A DNA stretch of 64,000 nt, from the NCBI RefSeq assembly GCF_000737715.1, contig NZ_JPRN01000009.1:62001-126000 (forward strand), read 5' to 3'. The notes beneath the pieces are model-generated. The model made no database searches and was not told where the DNA came from. It saw only the letters and a program-made list of their open reading frames with translations. Positions 1 to 9,435 of the stretch are shown in pieces (within the stretch, counting starts at the first letter, position 1; the number at the start of each line of letters is the position of its first letter). Source of the stretch: Chryseobacterium sp. JM1 (lineage in GTDB: Bacteria; Bacteroidota; Bacteroidia; Flavobacteriales; Weeksellaceae). Made by a program: the position numbers and the translations under genes.

Positions 1-427
1 AAATGTTGACAGACGTGGTATAATCTTCTGTATACTTTCTTCCCATGAACTGCCCAGCCATCATTCCGTTCATACTGTTGTCTGAAGGACGGCTGATACT
101 CGCATTCGCAACCGTTGCGCTGATCGTGGGAACATTCCCCCACTTGCTTTGGTTATAAGCAAGGGAGGCGTATTCTATCTGTTTTAATGCCACAAGAAAA
201 TTATTATTCTGTGCAATGGCTTTGTCGATAAGACCAACCAACACCGGGTCTTTAAAAAAGTCCTTGTAGCTGGTCTTTGCTATATTTTCCTGAGCGTCCG
301 CAATGATGCTGTCATTTCTGAAAGCTTCAGGCATTTTCACTTCAGGCTGTTCAAATTTCTGAACTTTGCACGAAACGGCAACTCCTGAGATCAATGCGAT
401 ATATGCTATATTTTTAATTGAATTCAT
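1..427 (-). CDS. RND efflux outer membrane factor, NodT/TolC-like lipoprotein (partial)
   Basis: The reading frame starts at 427 (MNSIKNIAYIALISG...) and stays open to the left edge, so only the N-terminal ~142 residues are present. The first 20 residues form a hydrophobic leader ending in a lipobox-like AVSC, so the mature protein should be an outer membrane lipoprotein. The mature start (QPEVKMPEAFRND, then LVGLIDKAIAQNNNFLVALKQIE) matches the start of the first helical hairpin of NodT/OprM-type factors. It lies 17 bp downstream of the RND pump gene on the same strand and should supply the outer membrane channel of that tripartite pump. The family call is firm from context plus sequence; substrate unknown. 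Confidence 0.85.
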   Translation of the reverse strand, partial: MNSIKNIAYIALISGVAVSCKVQKFEQPEVKMPEAFRNDSIIADAQENIAKTSYKDFFKDPVLVGLIDKAIAQNNNFLVALKQIEYASLAYNQSKWGNVPTISATVANASISRPSDNSMNGMMAGQFMGRKYTEDYTTSVNI

Positions 428-444
428 TTTAATAATCATTTGGA

Positions 445-3400
445 TTAATATTCCCAGTCGGCTTCTGTTATTACTTTTCCGCTCATTCTTTCATGTAAAG
501 CCTGGAAGACTACAAAAAGCACCGGAACCACAAAGATTCCTAAAACAGTTCCGAAGATCATCCCGGAAACCGCTGCATATCCGATAGAATGGTTTCCTAA
601 CGCTGACGGTCCTATGACAAAAAGCAATGGAAGAAGTCCCGCAATAAATGCTAATGACGTCATCAGAATCGGACGCAGACGCGCTTTGGCACCTTCTACT
701 GCAGAAGCGATAAGGCTTTTCCCTGCCCTTCTACGCTGAATGGCAAATTCTACAATCAGAATCCCGTTCTTCGCTAACAGACCAATCAGCATCACCAAAG
801 CAATCTGAACATAAATATTATTGGAAAGATCTGCCATCGTAATTCCTACAAATACTCCTGATAAACCTACAGGAATAGCGATCAGTACAGCAAACGGAAG
901 CACATAACTTTCATACTGCGCCGATAAAAGGAAGAATACAAACACAATACATAATCCGAAGATCATCACCGACTGTGAACCTGCACTTACTTCTTCACGG
1001 CTCATTCCTTTATAATCGTAGGTATATCCCGGAGGAAGCACCTGCTTGCTCACCTCATCAATAGCGGCCATCGCCTGTCCCGTACTGAATCCCGGAGCCG
1101 GCATTACGGTTAAGTTCGAAGAGTTGAACAGGTTGAAACGGTCTACCACTTCTGCACCCGTCACCTGTTTTAAGCTAACCAGCGTATTAATAGGAACCAT
1201 TTCTCCTGAATTATTTTTAACAAAAATACCGTTCAGTGATTCTTTGTCTTCTCTCATTTCCGGAGTAGACTGAACCAGTACTCTATAATATTTCCCGAAT
1301 CTGTTGAAATCCGAAGACTGAATACTTCCGTAATAGCCCTGCATCACGCCCAATACATCAGAAACATTAACGCCAAGCTGAGCTGCTTTTACCTCATCTA
1401 CCAACACTTCAAACTGTGGATAGGATACATCAAACGTTGTAAATGCCACTGCCACTTCCGGTCTCTGCATCAAGGCTCCCATCATTCCGTAAGAAATATT
1501 TCCAAGATTCTGAAGCTCGCCGTTTGTACGGTCCTGAAGCACAAGCTCCATCCCGCTGGTATTTCCGAAACCGTCTACCGTAGGTGTATTGATGACAAGG
1601 AAATTCGCTCTTTTATCCTGGGAAAGTGTTCCCTGAACCTGACCGATAATGTCATTGATATTGCTTACATTTCCTCTTTGCTCTGTCTTTTTAAGTTTAA
1701 CGAAAATAGAAGCCGCCGAAGATGACATAGATCCACTGAATAAGTTCAGCCCGTCCACTGAAATCACTTTTTCTACTGCCGGATTTTTTATCAACAGGTC
1801 TTCCGTATCAGAAACTACTTTGGTCGTTCTGTCTTTCGAAGCTCCCGGCGCAAGATTAGCCGTTACGATGATAAAACTCTGGTCTTCATCAGGAATAAAT
1901 CCTTTAGGTGTCGTCATCGACATCCATGCGAACAAACCTCCAAACCCAACAATGATGATTGCTGCCACCCATTTTCTCTTTAATAAAAACAGGATCGCTT
2001 TTCCATAACGGAAGGTCAGTTTATTAAAACTTGCGTTAAAACCGGCAAAGAAGCGGTCTTTGAAATTCATTTTCTCATGCGTTCCCGGATGATGCTGTTT
2101 TAAAAATATAGCACACAAAGCCGGACTCAATGTCAATGCATTAATCGCTGAAATGACAATTGCAATCGCCAGTGTTAATGCAAACTGCTGGTAGAATAAT
2201 CCTGTAGAACCACTCATAAAGGCTACCGGAACGAATACCGCAGACATAATCAGCGTAATCGAAACAATAGCTCCTGTGATTTCACTCATCGCCGACATGG
2301 TCGCAGCCCTTGGGTTAAGCTTTTTATGTTCCATTTTAGCATGGACTGCTTCCACGACGACAATGGCGTCATCCACCACAATACCAATGGCCAGTACCAG
2401 GGCAAACAACGTCAGGATATTAATAGAAAAACCAAACAAATTCATAAAGAAGAACGTTCCCACAATAGACACGGGAACCGCAATCGCCGGAATCAGTGTT
2501 GAACGGAAATCCTGCAGGAAGATATACACCACGATGAATACCAGGATAAATGCCTCAATCAAAGTATGAATTACCTGATCTATAGACTGGTCCAAAGCTT
2601 CTTTCGTCGCATAAGGAATTTCATACGCCATTCCTTCCGGGAAGGATTTTTCAAGTTCTTTCATTCTTTCCTGAAGGGCGATCTGTACCTCATTCGCATT
2701 AGATCCTGCCATCTGGAAAATTGCCATCGTCACCGACGGCTTTTTGTTGAAATTAGAAGAAACGGTATAGCTATACGCCCCGAATTCTACTTTGGCAACA
2801 TCTTTTAATTTTAAAACAGAACCGTCGCTCAGTGCTTTAATCGTAATATTTTCATACTGCTCAGGCTCTGTGAATTTTCCTTTGTAGCGCAGAACATACT
2901 CCATGGCTTCCTTGCTTCTTTCCCCGAATCTTCCCGGCGCTGCCTCAAGGTTTTGAGTCTGGATCGCCCGTGAAACATCTGCCGGCGTAAGATTGTAAGA
3001 GGTCAGTTTATTAGGATCAAGCCATACTCTCATGGAATAATCTTTATTTCCGTATACCATGGCATCTCCTACTCCTTTTACCCTTTTCAGGTCGGGAACG
3101 ATGTTGATTTTAGCATAGTTTTCAAGGAAAAGGTCATCCATCTTACCGTCTTTGCTGGTTAAGGAAACCATCGCAATCATACTGTTCTGCCTCTTCACCG
3201 TTGTGATTCCGGCCTGAATAACTTCTGCAGGAAGCTGGTTCGTCACCTGCGCTACCCTATTCTGTACGTTAATGGCAGCCTGATCCGGATCTGTACCCAA
3301 TTTAAAGATCACAGTGATACTTAAAGTACCGTCGTTACTGGCTGTGGACGTAATATAGTCCATATTTTCAACCCCGTTGATAGCGTTTTCTAAAGGCGGT

Positions 3401-3585
3401 GCTACGGATCTCGCAATCGTTTCCGCGTTGGCTCCCGGATAGGCGGCCGTTACCATCACGGTAGGCGGTGCGATATCAGGAAATTTTGTAATCGGCAGAC
3501 TGATCATACCGACGATACCCAGAATGACGAGCAATACGGAGATAACCGTTGCCAGTACGGGCCTTTTTATAATTGTTTTTAACAT
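445..3585 (-). CDS. RND multidrug efflux pump inner membrane subunit (HAE1/AcrB family)
   Basis: This 1046-residue protein has the normal length and layout of AcrB/MexB-type pumps: a first membrane helix at residues 7-28 (ATVISVLLVILGIVGMISLP), a large periplasmic porter loop, a central block of membrane helices including the proton-relay motif region LALVLAIGIVVDDAIVVVE with its paired Asp residues, a second porter loop, and a C-terminal helix bundle (IALVMLIGLLAKNGILIVEFA). It exports hydrophobic or amphiphilic compounds by proton antiport as a trimer. The gene follows the adaptor gene by 9 bp and precedes the outer membrane factor, forming a three-gene operon. No broken motif was seen. Substrates cannot be read from the sequence. 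Confidence 0.97.
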   Translation of the reverse strand: MLKTIIKRPVLATVISVLLVILGIVGMISLPITKFPDIAPPTVMVTAAYPGANAETIARSVAPPLENAINGVENMDYITSTASNDGTLSITVIFKLGTDPDQAAINVQNRVAQVTNQLPAEVIQAGITTVKRQNSMIAMVSLTSKDGKMDDLFLENYAKINIVPDLKRVKGVGDAMVYGNKDYSMRVWLDPNKLTSYNLTPADVSRAIQTQNLEAAPGRFGERSKEAMEYVLRYKGKFTEPEQYENITIKALSDGSVLKLKDVAKVEFGAYSYTVSSNFNKKPSVTMAIFQMAGSNANEVQIALQERMKELEKSFPEGMAYEIPYATKEALDQSIDQVIHTLIEAFILVFIVVYIFLQDFRSTLIPAIAVPVSIVGTFFFMNLFGFSINILTLFALVLAIGIVVDDAIVVVEAVHAKMEHKKLNPRAATMSAMSEITGAIVSITLIMSAVFVPVAFMSGSTGLFYQQFALTLAIAIVISAINALTLSPALCAIFLKQHHPGTHEKMNFKDRFFAGFNASFNKLTFRYGKAILFLLKRKWVAAIIIVGFGGLFAWMSMTTPKGFIPDEDQSFIIVTANLAPGASKDRTTKVVSDTEDLLIKNPAVEKVISVDGLNLFSGSMSSSAASIFVKLKKTEQRGNVSNINDIIGQVQGTLSQDKRANFLVINTPTVDGFGNTSGMELVLQDRTNGELQNLGNISYGMMGALMQRPEVAVAFTTFDVSYPQFEVLVDEVKAAQLGVNVSDVLGVMQGYYGSIQSSDFNRFGKYYRVLVQSTPEMREDKESLNGIFVKNNSGEMVPINTLVSLKQVTGAEVVDRFNLFNSSNLTVMPAPGFSTGQAMAAIDEVSKQVLPPGYTYDYKGMSREEVSAGSQSVMIFGLCIVFVFFLLSAQYESYVLPFAVLIAIPVGLSGVFVGITMADLSNNIYVQIALVMLIGLLAKNGILIVEFAIQRRRAGKSLIASAVEGAKARLRPILMTSLAFIAGLLPLLFVIGPSALGNHSIGYAAVSGMIFGTVLGIFVVPVLFVVFQALHERMSGKVITEADWEY

Positions 3586-3594
3586 GATTTTTTC

Positions 3595-4740
3595 TTACGC
3601 TTTTTTCGGTTGAGCATTCTTTTTCTGAGCGACTACCGGAGTTCCCGGCTGCAGTCTGTCGAAACCTGTTACGATATACTCGTCACCCGCTTTTAATCCT
3701 TTTGATATGATGAAGTTATCACCCGCTTTTCCAGTGACTTCTACCGGAAGCATCACTGCTTTTCCTCCTTTGATGGAGAACACAAAGATCTTATCCTGAA
3801 TGGTTCTCGTAGAAGCTACCGGAAGAAGAACGACGTTGCTGTAAAACTGATCCATTACGATTTTTCCGGTATTTCCGCTTCTCAAAAGGTTCTCCGGGTT
3901 GTTGAATTTCGCTCTTAAAGTGATGGAGCCTGTGGTTTTGTTGAACTGTCCTTCCACCGCATCTATTTTCCCGGTCTGTGCATATTTTTCACCTCCGGAA
4001 AGCAGAAGAGAAACTGCAGGTGTATTTTTGATGATCTCATTGATATTACTTCCTGCCTGTTGTTTCTGGAAGCTGTTAAAATCATTTTCACTCATGCTGA
4101 AATAGGTATACACCTCATGAATGTCAGATAAGAGTGTGATCGGATCCTGATTGGAAGGTGTCATTAAACTTCCCAAACGGTAATTGAATCTTCCGATAAA
4201 CCCACTTACCGGCGCTTTGATCGTGGAAAAATTAAGATTAATCTTTGCGGATTCAATGGCAGAAACCGACTGACTTACCGCTCCTCTTGCAGCGTTGTAA
4301 CTGGCTTCCGCTTCTTTCACCTGGATATCAGAAACCATTTTGTTTCTTAATAATTCCTTTTTTCTGTCGAGATCAATTTTAGAAGTGGAAAGATTGGCCT
4401 GTGCGGTGATCAGGGCTGCCTGAGCACTTTTCATCTGCTCGCGGAAGATCTGGTCTTCTATTTTGAACAGAGGCTGTCCCGCTCTCACATAATCTCCTTC
4501 ATCTACGAAGATTTTGCTTAAATATCCGGTAACCTGTGGTCTGATTTCTACATTGGAAATTCCTTCCACGGAAGCTGCATATTCTCTGGAAACAGAAGCG
4601 TCTCCCTGCTTCACTTTTTCTACCGGAAGTTCAGGGGCCTGCTGTTGGTAAGCCTGGTTTTGATTATTTTTCCTGCACCCTGTAAAAACGATCAGCGAGA
4701 GGAAAAGTATAGTTGATTTTTGGATAAAAAATCTCTGCAT
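3595..4740 (-). CDS. RND efflux periplasmic adaptor (membrane fusion protein), lipoprotein
   Basis: The start is placed at 4740 (MQRFFIQKSTILFLS...), because from there the leader runs directly into the lipobox VFTGC; an ATG ten codons earlier would add a charged stretch. The mature protein has the AcrA/MexA order: a beta-barrel/lipoyl half (NVEIRPQVTGYLSKIFVDEGDYV), an alpha-helical hairpin (about residues 95-165), the second lipoyl half (FSTIKAPVSGFIGRFNYRLG), then the barrel and membrane-proximal domains. It bridges the inner membrane pump and the outer membrane channel. First gene of the three-gene efflux operon; the region upstream carries a direct repeat that may be the operator. Confidence 0.95.
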   Translation of the reverse strand: MQRFFIQKSTILFLSLIVFTGCRKNNQNQAYQQQAPELPVEKVKQGDASVSREYAASVEGISNVEIRPQVTGYLSKIFVDEGDYVRAGQPLFKIEDQIFREQMKSAQAALITAQANLSTSKIDLDRKKELLRNKMVSDIQVKEAEASYNAARGAVSQSVSAIESAKINLNFSTIKAPVSGFIGRFNYRLGSLMTPSNQDPITLLSDIHEVYTYFSMSENDFNSFQKQQAGSNINEIIKNTPAVSLLLSGGEKYAQTGKIDAVEGQFNKTTGSITLRAKFNNPENLLRSGNTGKIVMDQFYSNVVLLPVASTRTIQDKIFVFSIKGGKAVMLPVEVTGKAGDNFIISKGLKAGDEYIVTGFDRLQPGTPVVAQKKNAQPKKA

Positions 4741-4980
4741 AACAATATTCCTTTTAAATTTACCGGGCAAAATTCGCCCTAAAAAAATTCAATCGAAATA
4801 TTCAAAAAACTCCTTATTTTGTCAAAAAGACTCCTTATTTCTTAAAACATGAGAAATGTCACTATTTACCTTTAATAGAATATATAAATAACATAATTCC
4901 ATTTTTTGTATCAGAAAACAGTGTTTATTTAGCAAAAAGACATCAATTTCTAAACCAACAAAAACATAAATCATTGATTA
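4741..4980 (-). promoter_or_regulatory. Control region of the RND operon with a 21-bp-spaced direct repeat
   Basis: Between the AraC-type gene and the efflux operon lie 240 AT-rich bases. On the + strand an ACTCCTTATTT-type element occurs at about 4809-4819 and again at about 4830-4840, each preceded by an A-run, a repeat distance of 21 bp (two helical turns). Tandem sites with this spacing are typical of AraC-family regulators, and such a gene lies immediately upstream. No clear TAnnTTTG element was found. The regulatory role is inference. Confidence 0.4.
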
Positions 4981-5898
4981 TCAGTACAAATCATCTTTTT
5001 TATACTCCAAAGGTGACTTGCCTACATGTTTTTTAAAGAATTTGCTGAAAGACGCCTGATCGGAGAACTTCAGCTGTACAGCTACATTATTGACATTCAG
5101 GTTGGGATTCCTGAGAAGAAGTCGTGCTTCTACAGCCAGTACCTGATGAATAATATCTCTCGGTGATTTGAACATGGTTTTATTGATCACTTTAGTCAGG
5201 TATTTCCGGCTGATACAGAGTTTGTCGGCATAGAACTGTACATTATGTTCTTCTTTGAAATGTTCCCGGACCAAAGTAAAGAAACTGGTCGTCAGCTCAT
5301 CTTCACGATGGGTCACCTGATGCGGTTTTTCAATCTTTTTGAAATAGTTGTCAATCTCATAAATTACCAGCGAAAAGTGATGCCAGATCATTTCATTGAA
5401 GTAATAATCTTCCTTTTCCGTGTTGTTCAGGGTTTTCAGTTCATCGAGGTGGAAATTCATTCTCCGGTACAGATCAGGTTCATTTCTGATAATGTGGGTA
5501 GGATCTGATGAAAGACTTTTCAGGACATTATTTGATTTATAATTAAACCCGGCATCAGAAATAAAGTCCAGGGAAAAAAAGATGTATTTCGCCCTGTAAT
5601 CCTCTGAAATCATATCTACCCAGAAGATTTCTGAAAAAGGACAGAAAATCACATCCCCTTCAGACACGTCATAGCTTTTGTCATCCAGCCTGAACCGGAT
5701 ACTTCCCTCCTGCACCATAAAAATGCAGAAATAATCTGAGCGGTACGGTGTATTGAGCTTGATGAGATAATTCGCCTTATCAATTTCCATGACCACAAAT
5801 TCTTTTACCCTGAGATCAAATTCTACGTCCCGGAGAAGTTCTTCAAAGGTAAACAGGGAGACAAATTCTGAGGGGTCTGCGGTGGACTTTTTCGCCAT
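4981..5898 (-). CDS. AraC-family transcriptional regulator, probable regulator of the RND operon
   Basis: The 305-residue protein has an N-terminal cupin-like sensor half (about residues 45-150; VQEGSIRFRLDDKSYDVSEG fits the double-stranded beta-helix) and a C-terminal AraC DNA-binding domain (about 205-303) with two helix-turn-helix motifs: HNVQFYADKLCISRKYLTKV and LNVNNVAVQLKFSDQASFSK, followed by FFKKHVGKSPLEYK. It is encoded just upstream of, and in the same direction as, the efflux operon, 240 bp away. Local control of that operon is therefore likely, perhaps through the direct repeat at 4809-4840. The inducer is unknown. Confidence 0.93.
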   Translation of the reverse strand: MAKKSTADPSEFVSLFTFEELLRDVEFDLRVKEFVVMEIDKANYLIKLNTPYRSDYFCIFMVQEGSIRFRLDDKSYDVSEGDVIFCPFSEIFWVDMISEDYRAKYIFFSLDFISDAGFNYKSNNVLKSLSSDPTHIIRNEPDLYRRMNFHLDELKTLNNTEKEDYYFNEMIWHHFSLVIYEIDNYFKKIEKPHQVTHREDELTTSFFTLVREHFKEEHNVQFYADKLCISRKYLTKVINKTMFKSPRDIIHQVLAVEARLLLRNPNLNVNNVAVQLKFSDQASFSKFFKKHVGKSPLEYKKDDLY

Positions 5899-5984
5899 GA
5901 AGGATGGATTAGACTGCGAAATTAGGGTATTTGAGTGAAAGAGGCAAAAGAGGTTTGAGAGTTATGAGTTTCGGGGGATGTTTT

Positions 5985-6190
5985 GGTTGCTGGTTTTTTT
6001 TGTTGCTGGATGTTAGTTGCTGGTTTGTAATCATTAAGCTAATGAATTCAGCATCTGATGTCTAAAAGTCTTTGTTCTTTTCTCCTTATTCTCAACTCTA
6101 TATTCACCATTCACTTGCGAAGCAAAATTCACCATTGACGTTTTTAATTCAAATTGCAAGTCCGATGTCTGAAACCCGTCTCTTATTCCA
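5985..6190 (-). repeat. Dispersed composite intergenic repeat, copy 1 (inverted relative to copies 2 and 3)
   Basis: The non-coding stretch 5899-6359 holds a repeat also present near 53515-53705 and 59365-59662. Shared blocks, read on the - strand, are a TTTCAGACATC block, the core TTTGCTTCGCAAGTGAAT (6105-6130 region), and a tail of TTGGTTGCTGG / GTTAGTTGCTGG units (the complement of CAGCAACTA / CTAGCAACCA). Only blocks are conserved, not every base. No gene was seen here. Confidence 0.7.
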
Positions 6191-6359
6191 AACTTATATT
6201 AATTAAAGAAACAACTGAAGTTTATTTTTTTCAAGACTATTCATTGATTTACGGGAATCCGTAAAAATCAGGTTTTTAATGTTTTTAATTTTGAATCGTT
6301 AATAAAAGTGACTGAAAAGACATAAGATCAAAAAAAAGTTAAACGATATAACCTTACCT

Positions 6360-8435
6360 ATGAATACAATGATTCAAGATTCTATTTCCAATACTGATGA
6401 GATCCTGGAAAGAATAAAATCGGAACTGCGAAATGCAAAATCAGAAATACTTATTGCTATGGCCTGGTTTACGAATCAGGATCTGTACACCATTATCCGG
6501 GAAAAACTGCATGAAAATGTAAAAGTTTCTCTTATCCTCTCAGATCAGCCGGATAATGAAAAACTGGATTTTGATATTCTGGTCAGCCAGGGTTTAAACT
6601 TTACAAAAATAAAAAATATAGGCTATGGAATGATGAACCTCAAGTTTTGTGTCATTGACCGTTCTATAGCCATTTCAGGTTCATACAACTGGTCCAACAA
6701 CGCCAAAAACAATCATGAACAGGTTTTGGTGACTAATTTCCCCAAAACGGTACACGAACTCATCGGAAGCTTTTCCAGGATTAAAAACAGGATTGAAAAA
6801 CTGAACAGCGGGCTTAGCATGGAAGAAATTGAAAGAGAGGAAAAAGCATTCACAGAAGCCCCCTTAAGCATGATGAAAACGGAAGCAAAATCAACACCTC
6901 TGAACTTCCAGGAACAGTCTCTGAAGGAGTTTAAAGATGTTCTGGACAATATTATCGCTACGGAAGTAGGTTCTTTTGACAAAAGTCTTTTAAAGGAAAA
7001 CGCATATCAGAGAGCTTTTGAAAATCAGGGTGACCACCAGGTGCTTCCTCAGGCGATGGACAGTTTGTATTCGAACTTCATCAATGAAATAGAAGTGATC
7101 ACGGAAAAGAAAACCAGACTGAAAAACAGGATTGAAGAGCAGCTTAAAGTGAGCATCAGCAATGTAGAAATGAAAACTCAGAATGAAACCGATACCTTAC
7201 ATTACAATCTCACTTCTGAAACCCAGAATATTGAAGATAACATCCGGGAAACCGAGAAAAGTATGGAAGATAAAAAGCACAGTATTGAATCTAACGTAAG
7301 TATTAAAATTCCTTTTATCCAGGACAAAATCAATGGGTTGGCACAAAAAATAAACGAATTGAAAGTTGACTTTGTAAAGCCTCCCGTGAACTGGCCGCTT
7401 ACTATATTATTAAGCTTCATTACGCTGATGCTCGTTTTGTATATTTTTATATTCTATTCTTCAGTAGCGTATATTTTTATCTTTTCGAAGGAGGACATTA
7501 CTGCTGCGCTCAGAAAAGGTTTTGTGACGGAAATGCCGGAAGTTTTTAATGCTCATGCTATAACAAAGATCTGGAACAAAGGCGCCGGGGGAATATTATT
7601 TCTTTTCCTATTCGTGAGTATACCTCTCGCTCTCGGGATGCTGAAGCTTATCAAACCGGAGAGTACGGATATTACAGATCCTGCCACCGGCGAGCAGAAA
7701 AGGAAATCAAAAACTATTCTTTTTCTGGATCAAAATAAAGGCTTACTGCTGATCTTTCTCGTAGACTGTTTTATTGCATATAAAGTGGCCAAAAACATCA
7801 ATGATATTGAATACCTTATTAACCAAACAGATCAAAAAGCGACATTCTCAGAAATTGTTTTTTCACAGAACTTTTTACTGGTTTTCACTTTGGGAACGCT
7901 AAGTGTTTATCTTTTCGGTCTTGTGCTTGATAAACTTTACCATTCTTATCACAAAAGAACCAAAACCCACCATCAGGAAAAAACAGCATTCATTGTAAGC
8001 AAGCTTGAAGAGGAAAAAGAAGAGCATCAGTTACAGGTAAACAGTTTAAAAGAGGAAAATAACAAACTGAACGGTGATATCCAGGGGTTGGAAAGAAATA
8101 AAGCTACGATGAATAAGCAGCTTCAGGATCTTCCTATACTGACCAACACCAAAATAAACAATCTGAAACAACTCCTGCTTACATTCAGGGAAAAGGTGGA
8201 AAATCTTGCACAAATTTATAAAAGTCAGGTTGACAATGACCGACTTCCGATTTCAAAACCAGAAATGGAAAACAGGGTGAATATCTTCATGGAAGGCTGG
8301 AGCAAATATCTGTACGAAATCTATTCTGTGAATAAAGCGGAGATCAAAACCACAGAAGCCATCAGGGAATGTGAAAACTGGCTGAATATCATAGCATTTA
8401 ATGAAAATTTCGCATCAGAAATGTCTCAAAACTAA
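6360..8435 (+). CDS. Membrane-anchored PLD-like domain protein with a degenerate HKD motif and coiled coils
   Basis: This 691-residue protein starts with a single PLD-like domain (about residues 8-150): the usual MHxKFCVID signature appears as NLKFCVID followed by SGSYNWSNNAKNNHEQ. The first catalytic His is replaced by Asn while Lys and Asp remain, so normal phosphodiesterase activity is doubtful. A long charged coiled-coil region (about 235-340) leads to hydrophobic segments near residues 345-375, 405-430, 455-475 and 505-525, and a second coiled coil follows (about 540-600). The domains on either side of the membrane segments probably face the cytoplasm. It is followed directly by a vWA-like lipoprotein gene on the same strand. 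The function is unknown; a surveillance or stress role is only a guess. Confidence 0.75.
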   Translation: MNTMIQDSISNTDEILERIKSELRNAKSEILIAMAWFTNQDLYTIIREKLHENVKVSLILSDQPDNEKLDFDILVSQGLNFTKIKNIGYGMMNLKFCVIDRSIAISGSYNWSNNAKNNHEQVLVTNFPKTVHELIGSFSRIKNRIEKLNSGLSMEEIEREEKAFTEAPLSMMKTEAKSTPLNFQEQSLKEFKDVLDNIIATEVGSFDKSLLKENAYQRAFENQGDHQVLPQAMDSLYSNFINEIEVITEKKTRLKNRIEEQLKVSISNVEMKTQNETDTLHYNLTSETQNIEDNIRETEKSMEDKKHSIESNVSIKIPFIQDKINGLAQKINELKVDFVKPPVNWPLTILLSFITLMLVLYIFIFYSSVAYIFIFSKEDITAALRKGFVTEMPEVFNAHAITKIWNKGAGGILFLFLFVSIPLALGMLKLIKPESTDITDPATGEQKRKSKTILFLDQNKGLLLIFLVDCFIAYKVAKNINDIEYLINQTDQKATFSEIVFSQNFLLVFTLGTLSVYLFGLVLDKLYHSYHKRTKTHHQEKTAFIVSKLEEEKEEHQLQVNSLKEENNKLNGDIQGLERNKATMNKQLQDLPILTNTKINNLKQLLLTFREKVENLAQIYKSQVDNDRLPISKPEMENRVNIFMEGWSKYLYEIYSVNKAEIKTTEAIRECENWLNIIAFNENFASEMSQN

Positions 8436-8448
8436 TCCAAACCATCAG

Positions 8449-9432
8449 ATGAAAACAAAGACAAAATCAATATCCGGTATTCTGAAAGTATTATCTATAC
8501 TATTCATTACATCCTGCTGCAACAAAGAAGATACTTCACTACTTAAACAGGAAAATTTACCTAAAATTTACGACTATAATGTCTTAATTGTTCCGGATCT
8601 GTCGAACAGAATTAATCCTGAAATACACCCAAAACCACTGGGTGACACCTTATTGATCAATACAATTGCTGATCACATCAACGATTTGCTGAAAATAAAA
8701 GGCAGGCAGATGAACCAGCTGGATGTTTATAAATTTGACTTTATCAACCGGGGAATACTCAATCAGCATATTGCCGACACGGAGCATATGGAAATCAATT
8801 TCAGAAAATTCAAAAACAAGTCACAGGATGCATCCCATTACAAAAGATATGACCTGAAGACAGATATTACATCCTTTAAAAATAATATTGCGAAGGTGTA
8901 TGAGTATTCACTGGGCCACTCTGCCGGATCGGATGTATGGAATTATTTTAATCAGAATATCAAAAATTCGATGATCAATGAACCTGATAAAAAAGTCGAA
9001 ATTGCAGAAGATGAATTTGTCATTACAGGCACCAGAAATATTGCCGTTCTATTTACGGATGGATATATTGAGAGTGCCAACAACAGTTCCGGATTTAGAT
9101 TAGACCAGGATCTTATAAAAAAAATCAGAAGGGAATTCGTAAGCAGCGGTTCTGTTGATTTTGAAAAATTCATTCTATCAAAACCAGAATACCTCATAAG
9201 GAAAACCTCAGACCTTAATCAGCTCAATGTTCTTGTATTCGAAATGGTGGACCGTTCTCTGGATAAAAACGGAGCAACAACCGTACAACCTACAGATTTT
9301 GAGATTATGAAAATCATCTGGAAAAAATGGCTGAAAGATTCCGGTGCTGCACAAGTGGAAATCTATCCGGCATTGACCAATAAAACAGAGGCTTATGAGG
9401 CATTAAAAAAGTTTATGGAAGAAATCCACTAA
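8449..9432 (+). CDS. vWA-like lipoprotein of unknown function
   Basis: The start is set at 8449, 14 bp after the stop of the PLD-like gene; an earlier in-frame ATG at 8401 lies inside that gene and would spoil the leader. From 8449 the protein (327 residues) has a signal peptide ending in ITSCC, a lipoprotein cleavage site. The mature part begins with a vWA-like first strand and metal-site motif (YNVLIVPDLSNRI, resembling DxSxS with the second Ser replaced) and later has VLFTDGYIES, a typical central vWA strand. It probably sits in the outer or inner membrane facing the periplasm. It forms a two-gene unit with the PLD-like gene. Assignment to vWA is by motif only. Confidence 0.65.
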   Translation: MKTKTKSISGILKVLSILFITSCCNKEDTSLLKQENLPKIYDYNVLIVPDLSNRINPEIHPKPLGDTLLINTIADHINDLLKIKGRQMNQLDVYKFDFINRGILNQHIADTEHMEINFRKFKNKSQDASHYKRYDLKTDITSFKNNIAKVYEYSLGHSAGSDVWNYFNQNIKNSMINEPDKKVEIAEDEFVITGTRNIAVLFTDGYIESANNSSGFRLDQDLIKKIRREFVSSGSVDFEKFILSKPEYLIRKTSDLNQLNVLVFEMVDRSLDKNGATTVQPTDFEIMKIIWKKWLKDSGAAQVEIYPALTNKTEAYEALKKFMEEIH

Positions 9433-9435
9433 CCA

